This document shows, piece by piece, positions 4,940 to 7,949 of a DNA stretch of 7,949 nt (positions are counted from its first letter, which is position 1; every line of letters begins with the position of its first letter). Both the position numbers and the translations under genes were made by a program. Location: the NCBI GenBank assembly GCA_009922405.1, contig RFVZ01000116.1, forward strand, positions 1-7,949, written 5' to 3'. Origin of the DNA: Betaproteobacteria bacterium (GTDB lineage Bacteria; Pseudomonadota; Gammaproteobacteria; Burkholderiales; Burkholderiaceae_E). Under the pieces are notes generated by a model that ran no database searches, was not told where the DNA came from, and saw only the letters and a program-made list of their open reading frames with translations.

Positions 4940-7630
4940 ATGGATAGCTTTGCCAAAGAAACTCTCCCGGTCAGTCTCGAGGAGGAAATGCGTCGTTCGT
5001 ACCTGGATTACGCAATGAGCGTAATCGTCGGGCGAGCGTTACCTGACGTTCGTGACGGACTCAAACCGGTTCATCGTCGCGTGCTGTTCGCGATGCATGA
5101 ACTTAACAATGACTGGAACCGGCCCTACAAAAAAAGCGCACGGATCGTCGGCGACGTCATCGGCAAATATCACCCGCATGGGGACAGTGCGGTCTACGAC
5201 ACCATCGTCCGTATGGCGCAGGATTTTTCACTGCGTTATTTGTTGGTCGACGGCCAAGGCAATTTCGGCTCGGTCGATGGCGATAACGCCGCCGCGATGC
5301 GATACACCGAGATCCGCCTCAGTCGTATCGCGCACGAATTGCTTGCCGATATTGATCGCGAGACTGTGGACTTTGGTCCCAACTATGATGGTAGCGAGCG
5401 CGAGCCGCTGATTCTGCCGGCACGGATTCCGAACCTTTTGATCAACGGAAGCTCCGGAATCGCGGTCGGCATGGCGACCAATATGCCGCCACATAATCTC
5501 AACGAGGTTCTTGACGGTTGCCTGCTTTTGCTCGAACGCCCGGACGTCACCGTTGACGAACTGATCGAGAAGATCCCAGCCCCTGATTTCCCAACAGCCG
5601 GAATTATTTACGGACTCACGGGCGTTCGCGAGGGCTATCGCACGGGGCGCGGGCGGGTGGTCATGCGCGCCCGAACGCACTTTGAAGACATTGAGCGCGC
5701 TGGTGCCACGGGCCGTCAGTCGATCATCGTCGACGAGCTGCCGTATCAGGTCAATAAGCGCACCTTGTTGGAGCGCATGGCGGAACTGGTCAACGAGAAG
5801 AAAATCGACGGGATCAGCGACATCCGGGACGAATCCGATAAGTCCGGGATGCGTGTCGTCATTGAGCTCAAGCGCGGCGAAGTCCCCGAGGTTGTGCTTA
5901 ATAATTTGTACAAGTCGACCCAGCTGCAGGACACGTTCGGCATGAACATGGTCGCCTTGGTCGACGGCCAGCCTCGCCTGTTGAATTTGCGTCAGATGCT
6001 CGAGTGTTTTCTGTCGCATCGCCGTGAAGTGTTGACACGGCGGACGGTTTTCGAATTGCGCAAAGCTCGCGAGCGAGGCCATCTGCTGGAAGGGTTGGCG
6101 GTTGCACTGGCCAATGTCGACGACATGATCGCTTTGATCAAGGCCGCCCCGACACCGCCAGTGGCAAAAGAACGCTTGCTCGAGCGGACCTGGGACCCTG
6201 GTCTTGCCCGCGAAATGGTCGAACGCGCTGCCGGTGGCGACGATGGCTCAGACGTTGCGTCGCGGTTGCGAGCGTTCCGCCCCGAAGGGATGGACCCGGC
6301 GCTGGGTCTTAGCCCGAACGGCTACCGGCTGTCCGAGGCGCAGGCCCAAGAGATTTTGAACATGCGGCTGCAGCGCCTCACGGGGTTGGAACAAGACCGG
6401 ATTGTCACGGAATACCGCGAGATTGTGCTGACGATCGCCGATCTACTGGACATCCTGGCCCGGGCTGAGCGCATTACCGCCATAATCACGGATGAGTTGC
6501 ATGATATCCGGCGCCAGTTTGGCGACGCCCGACGCTCGACGATCGAGGCCAATGCCACCGAACTCGGGGTTGAGGACCTGATTACCCCCACCGACATGGT
6601 GGTGACGATCACGCACGGTGGCTACGTCAAGAGCCAGCCGCTTTCGGAGTATCGTGCGCAGCGCCGGGGCGGCCGTGGTCGTCAGGCCGCTGCACCCCGT
6701 CAGGACGACTGGGTCGACCAGCTCTTCATCGCCAATACTCATGACACGCTGCTGTGCTTTTCGGACCGCGGCCGAGTTTACTGGATGAAGGTCTACGAGG
6801 TCCCGCAGGGCTCGAGCACGTCCCGCGGACGTCCGATCATCAACTGCTTTCCGCTTGTGGACGGCGAGAAGATTACGGTTGTGTTGCCGGTCAAAGCCTT
6901 CGATGACCAGCACTATGTCTTCATGGCGACCCGACGCGGGACCGTTAAGAAGACCCCGCTAAGTGATTTTGGCAATCGGCGCACCGCCGGAATCATCGCG
7001 GTGGATCTCGATCCGGGCGATTTCCTGGTGGGTGCCGCGATCACGGATGGCCAGCACGACATCATGCTGTTCTCAGACGCGGGCAAGGCCGTTCGGTTTG
7101 CGGAAGAAGATGTCCGACCGATGGGGCGAAATGCCCACGGCGTGCGGGGCATGTGGCTTGATGCGGAGCAGAGCATTATCCAGTTGCTCGTCGCCTCGGG
7201 CGTTGACACGATGGCCGAACCGCCAGCCGTGCTTTGTGCAACCGCCAACGGTTTTGGCAAACGCACCCCAGTCACCGATTACCCCCGCAAGGGCCGTGGG
7301 ACCAAGGGCGTGATTGCGATTCAAACGGGCGATCGTAATGGCTCAGTTGTCGCGGCGGTCCTGGTTGAGCCGGTCGACGAGATCATGCTGATTACTGACG
7401 GCGGCGTTTTGGTGCGTACCCGCGTTTCCGAAGTCAAAGCGTCAAGCCGAGTCACGATGGGGGTCAAATTGATCGCCCTCGATCAGGGGGCTCAGCTGGC
7501 TGGGCTGCAAAAGGTAGCCGAGTCCGCGGTAGAAGCGATTGATGATGATTCTGTGGAGCCAGCCGAGTCTGCGGATTCTCCGGATTCCCCTGGCTCTGCA
7601 CCGGGTGATTTGCCCGCGCCTGAGGCCTGA
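4940..7630 (+). CDS. gyrA: DNA gyrase subunit A
   Basis: GyrA is the DNA-cleaving subunit of gyrase. With GyrB it forms the A2B2 enzyme that introduces negative supercoils using ATP. This 896-residue copy looks complete and intact. The N-terminal winged-helix region matches E. coli numbering: catalytic Tyr122 lies in AAMRYTEIRL, and the quinolone-determining region carries Ser83 and Asp87 (HPHGDSAVYD), the usual susceptible residues. Tower and coiled-coil regions follow, then the GyrA box QRRGGRG (574-580), which distinguishes it from topoisomerase IV ParC and is needed for DNA wrapping. The beta-pinwheel C-terminal domain follows. The tail (about the last 30 residues) is rich in Asp, Glu, Ser and Pro. 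The ATG at 4940 was chosen because MDSFAKETLP is the conserved GyrA start. An ATG six codons upstream (4922) lies in a promoter-like element. No Shine-Dalgarno precedes either, suggesting leaderless translation. The gene is divergent from ompA, and pheA follows after 38 bp. Confidence 0.97.
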   Translation: MDSFAKETLPVSLEEEMRRSYLDYAMSVIVGRALPDVRDGLKPVHRRVLFAMHELNNDWNRPYKKSARIVGDVIGKYHPHGDSAVYDTIVRMAQDFSLRYLLVDGQGNFGSVDGDNAAAMRYTEIRLSRIAHELLADIDRETVDFGPNYDGSEREPLILPARIPNLLINGSSGIAVGMATNMPPHNLNEVLDGCLLLLERPDVTVDELIEKIPAPDFPTAGIIYGLTGVREGYRTGRGRVVMRARTHFEDIERAGATGRQSIIVDELPYQVNKRTLLERMAELVNEKKIDGISDIRDESDKSGMRVVIELKRGEVPEVVLNNLYKSTQLQDTFGMNMVALVDGQPRLLNLRQMLECFLSHRREVLTRRTVFELRKARERGHLLEGLAVALANVDDMIALIKAAPTPPVAKERLLERTWDPGLAREMVERAAGGDDGSDVASRLRAFRPEGMDPALGLSPNGYRLSEAQAQEILNMRLQRLTGLEQDRIVTEYREIVLTIADLLDILARAERITAIITDELHDIRRQFGDARRSTIEANATELGVEDLITPTDMVVTITHGGYVKSQPLSEYRAQRRGGRGRQAAAPRQDDWVDQLFIANTHDTLLCFSDRGRVYWMKVYEVPQGSSTSRGRPIINCFPLVDGEKITVVLPVKAFDDQHYVFMATRRGTVKKTPLSDFGNRRTAGIIAVDLDPGDFLVGAAITDGQHDIMLFSDAGKAVRFAEEDVRPMGRNAHGVRGMWLDAEQSIIQLLVASGVDTMAEPPAVLCATANGFGKRTPVTDYPRKGRGTKGVIAIQTGDRNGSVVAAVLVEPVDEIMLITDGGVLVRTRVSEVKASSRVTMGVKLIALDQGAQLAGLQKVAESAVEAIDDDSVEPAESADSPDSPGSAPGDLPAPEA

Positions 7631-7634
7631 GGCG
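7617..7634. repeat. Short inverted/tandem repeat across the gyrA stop codon
   Basis: CGCCT (7617-7621) and AGGCG (7630-7634) are inverted repeats around an 8-base loop. The same stretch contains CCTGAGG twice in tandem (7619-7632), spanning the gyrA TGA. No U-tract follows, so it does not look like a terminator, which is consistent with gyrA-pheA co-transcription. Confidence 0.35.
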
Positions 7635-7656
7635 TCGGGTGGTCAGGCGGATCCGC

Positions 7657-7660
7657 AGGA
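7657..7660 (+). promoter_or_regulatory. Ribosome-binding site of pheA
   Basis: AGGA lies 8 bases before the ATG at 7669 and supports that start over the in-frame ATG at 7681. Confidence 0.6.
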
Positions 7661-7668
7661 TCTGATTC

Positions 7669-7949
7669 ATGGCTGATCGGATGGATCAACCGGGCTTGAA
7701 TGATCTGCGTCGCGAGATCGACGAAGTCGATTGCGAGCTTCTGCGATTGCTTGTCCGTCGTGCCGGAATCGCACACAAGGTCGGTGAACTTAAAGCTGTT
7801 CTCGATGCACCGGTCTGGCGGCCCGAACGCGAGGCGCAAGTGATCCTTGGCCTGCAGCATCAAAACGAGGCGCTGGGTAGCGCATTGCCTCCATCTGCGA
7901 TCGCGGCCATCTGGACTGAAGTCATGAGTGCCTGTCGCGCGCTCGAGCG
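7669..7949 (+). CDS. pheA: Chorismate mutase / prephenate dehydratase (P-protein), N-terminal part; runs off the window
   Basis: The first 93 codons are visible and form an AroQ-type chorismate mutase domain, which converts chorismate to prephenate in phenylalanine and tyrosine synthesis. By alignment with the E. coli P-protein, Arg14, Arg31, Lys42, Arg54 and Glu55 match active-site residues Arg11, Arg28, Lys39, Arg51 and Glu52. Asp48 is replaced by Arg51 within a WRPEREAQVI block of the kind I recall in betaproteobacterial P-proteins. The domain ends in IWTEVMSACRALE, so the prephenate dehydratase and ACT domains should follow beyond the edge. That fusion is expected from the family and is not visible. 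A free-standing mutase cannot be fully excluded. The ATG at 7669 has AGGA (7657-7660) 8 bases upstream. A second in-frame ATG at 7681 lacks as good a site. The gene begins 38 bp after gyrA with no terminator between, so co-transcription is likely. Confidence 0.9.
   Translation, partial: MADRMDQPGLNDLRREIDEVDCELLRLLVRRAGIAHKVGELKAVLDAPVWRPEREAQVILGLQHQNEALGSALPPSAIAAIWTEVMSACRALE

Noticed and set aside
5184..5202. Quinolone-resistance substitution in GyrA
   Set aside because: Ser83 and Asp87 are the usual susceptible residues, so no resistance change is present at these positions.
5228..6082. 284-codon minus-strand ORF inside gyrA
   Set aside because: gyrA is intact and clearly conserved here. 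The antisense frame has no recognisable family features and is a codon-bias shadow.
7617..7634. Terminator after gyrA
   Set aside because: The hairpin has only a 5-bp stem, starts inside the coding region and has no U-tract. pheA follows closely with its own ribosome-binding site.

Overview
The window looks like a chromosomal segment from a betaproteobacterium, most likely in or near the Burkholderiales. This is inferred from gene order and protein style, not from a database search. The block mupP/gph, ubiG, ompA, gyrA, pheA is a familiar chromosomal neighbourhood in that group. The OmpA protein has the short two-cysteine N-terminal region and Pro/Ala linker typical of Burkholderiales OmpA. 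The GyrA start and the chorismate-mutase sequence also read as betaproteobacterial.

Layout. (1) Positions 26-2528, plus strand: an Hsp70-family chaperone gene split by a frame change near 924-976. The two halves together encode one ATPase domain, an unusual extra domain, a peptide-binding domain and a helical lid. About 11 residues expected at the junction are missing, so this looks like a small deletion, either a real pseudogene or a sequencing/assembly error. (2) Positions 2503-3932, minus strand: ubiG (ubiquinone O-methyltransferase) followed by a MupP/Gph-type HAD phosphatase, overlapping by ATGA. The phosphatase gene also overlaps the 3' end of the Hsp70 gene tail to tail by 26 bp. (3) Positions 4034-4789, minus strand: ompA, with a clear signal peptide, Shine-Dalgarno and intrinsic terminator (3977-4011). 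(4) Positions 4940-7630, plus strand: complete gyrA (896 aa), divergent from ompA. (5) Position 7669 to the end, plus strand: the 5' end of pheA (chorismate mutase domain), 38 bp after gyrA and without the serC gene that often lies between them.

How the genes work together. Most are housekeeping genes: DNA supercoiling (gyrA), aromatic amino acid synthesis (pheA), respiratory quinone synthesis (ubiG), probable cell-wall sugar recycling (mupP) and envelope-peptidoglycan anchoring (ompA). The Hsp70 locus is the accessory part. The points most worth a second look are the interrupted Hsp70 gene with its non-canonical inserted domain, and the gyrA start. An extended -10-like element ends 8 bp before the conserved ATG, with no Shine-Dalgarno, which suggests a leaderless or nearly leaderless gyrA mRNA. 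I did not find a convincing new multi-gene system, RNA gene, CRISPR array or mobile element.
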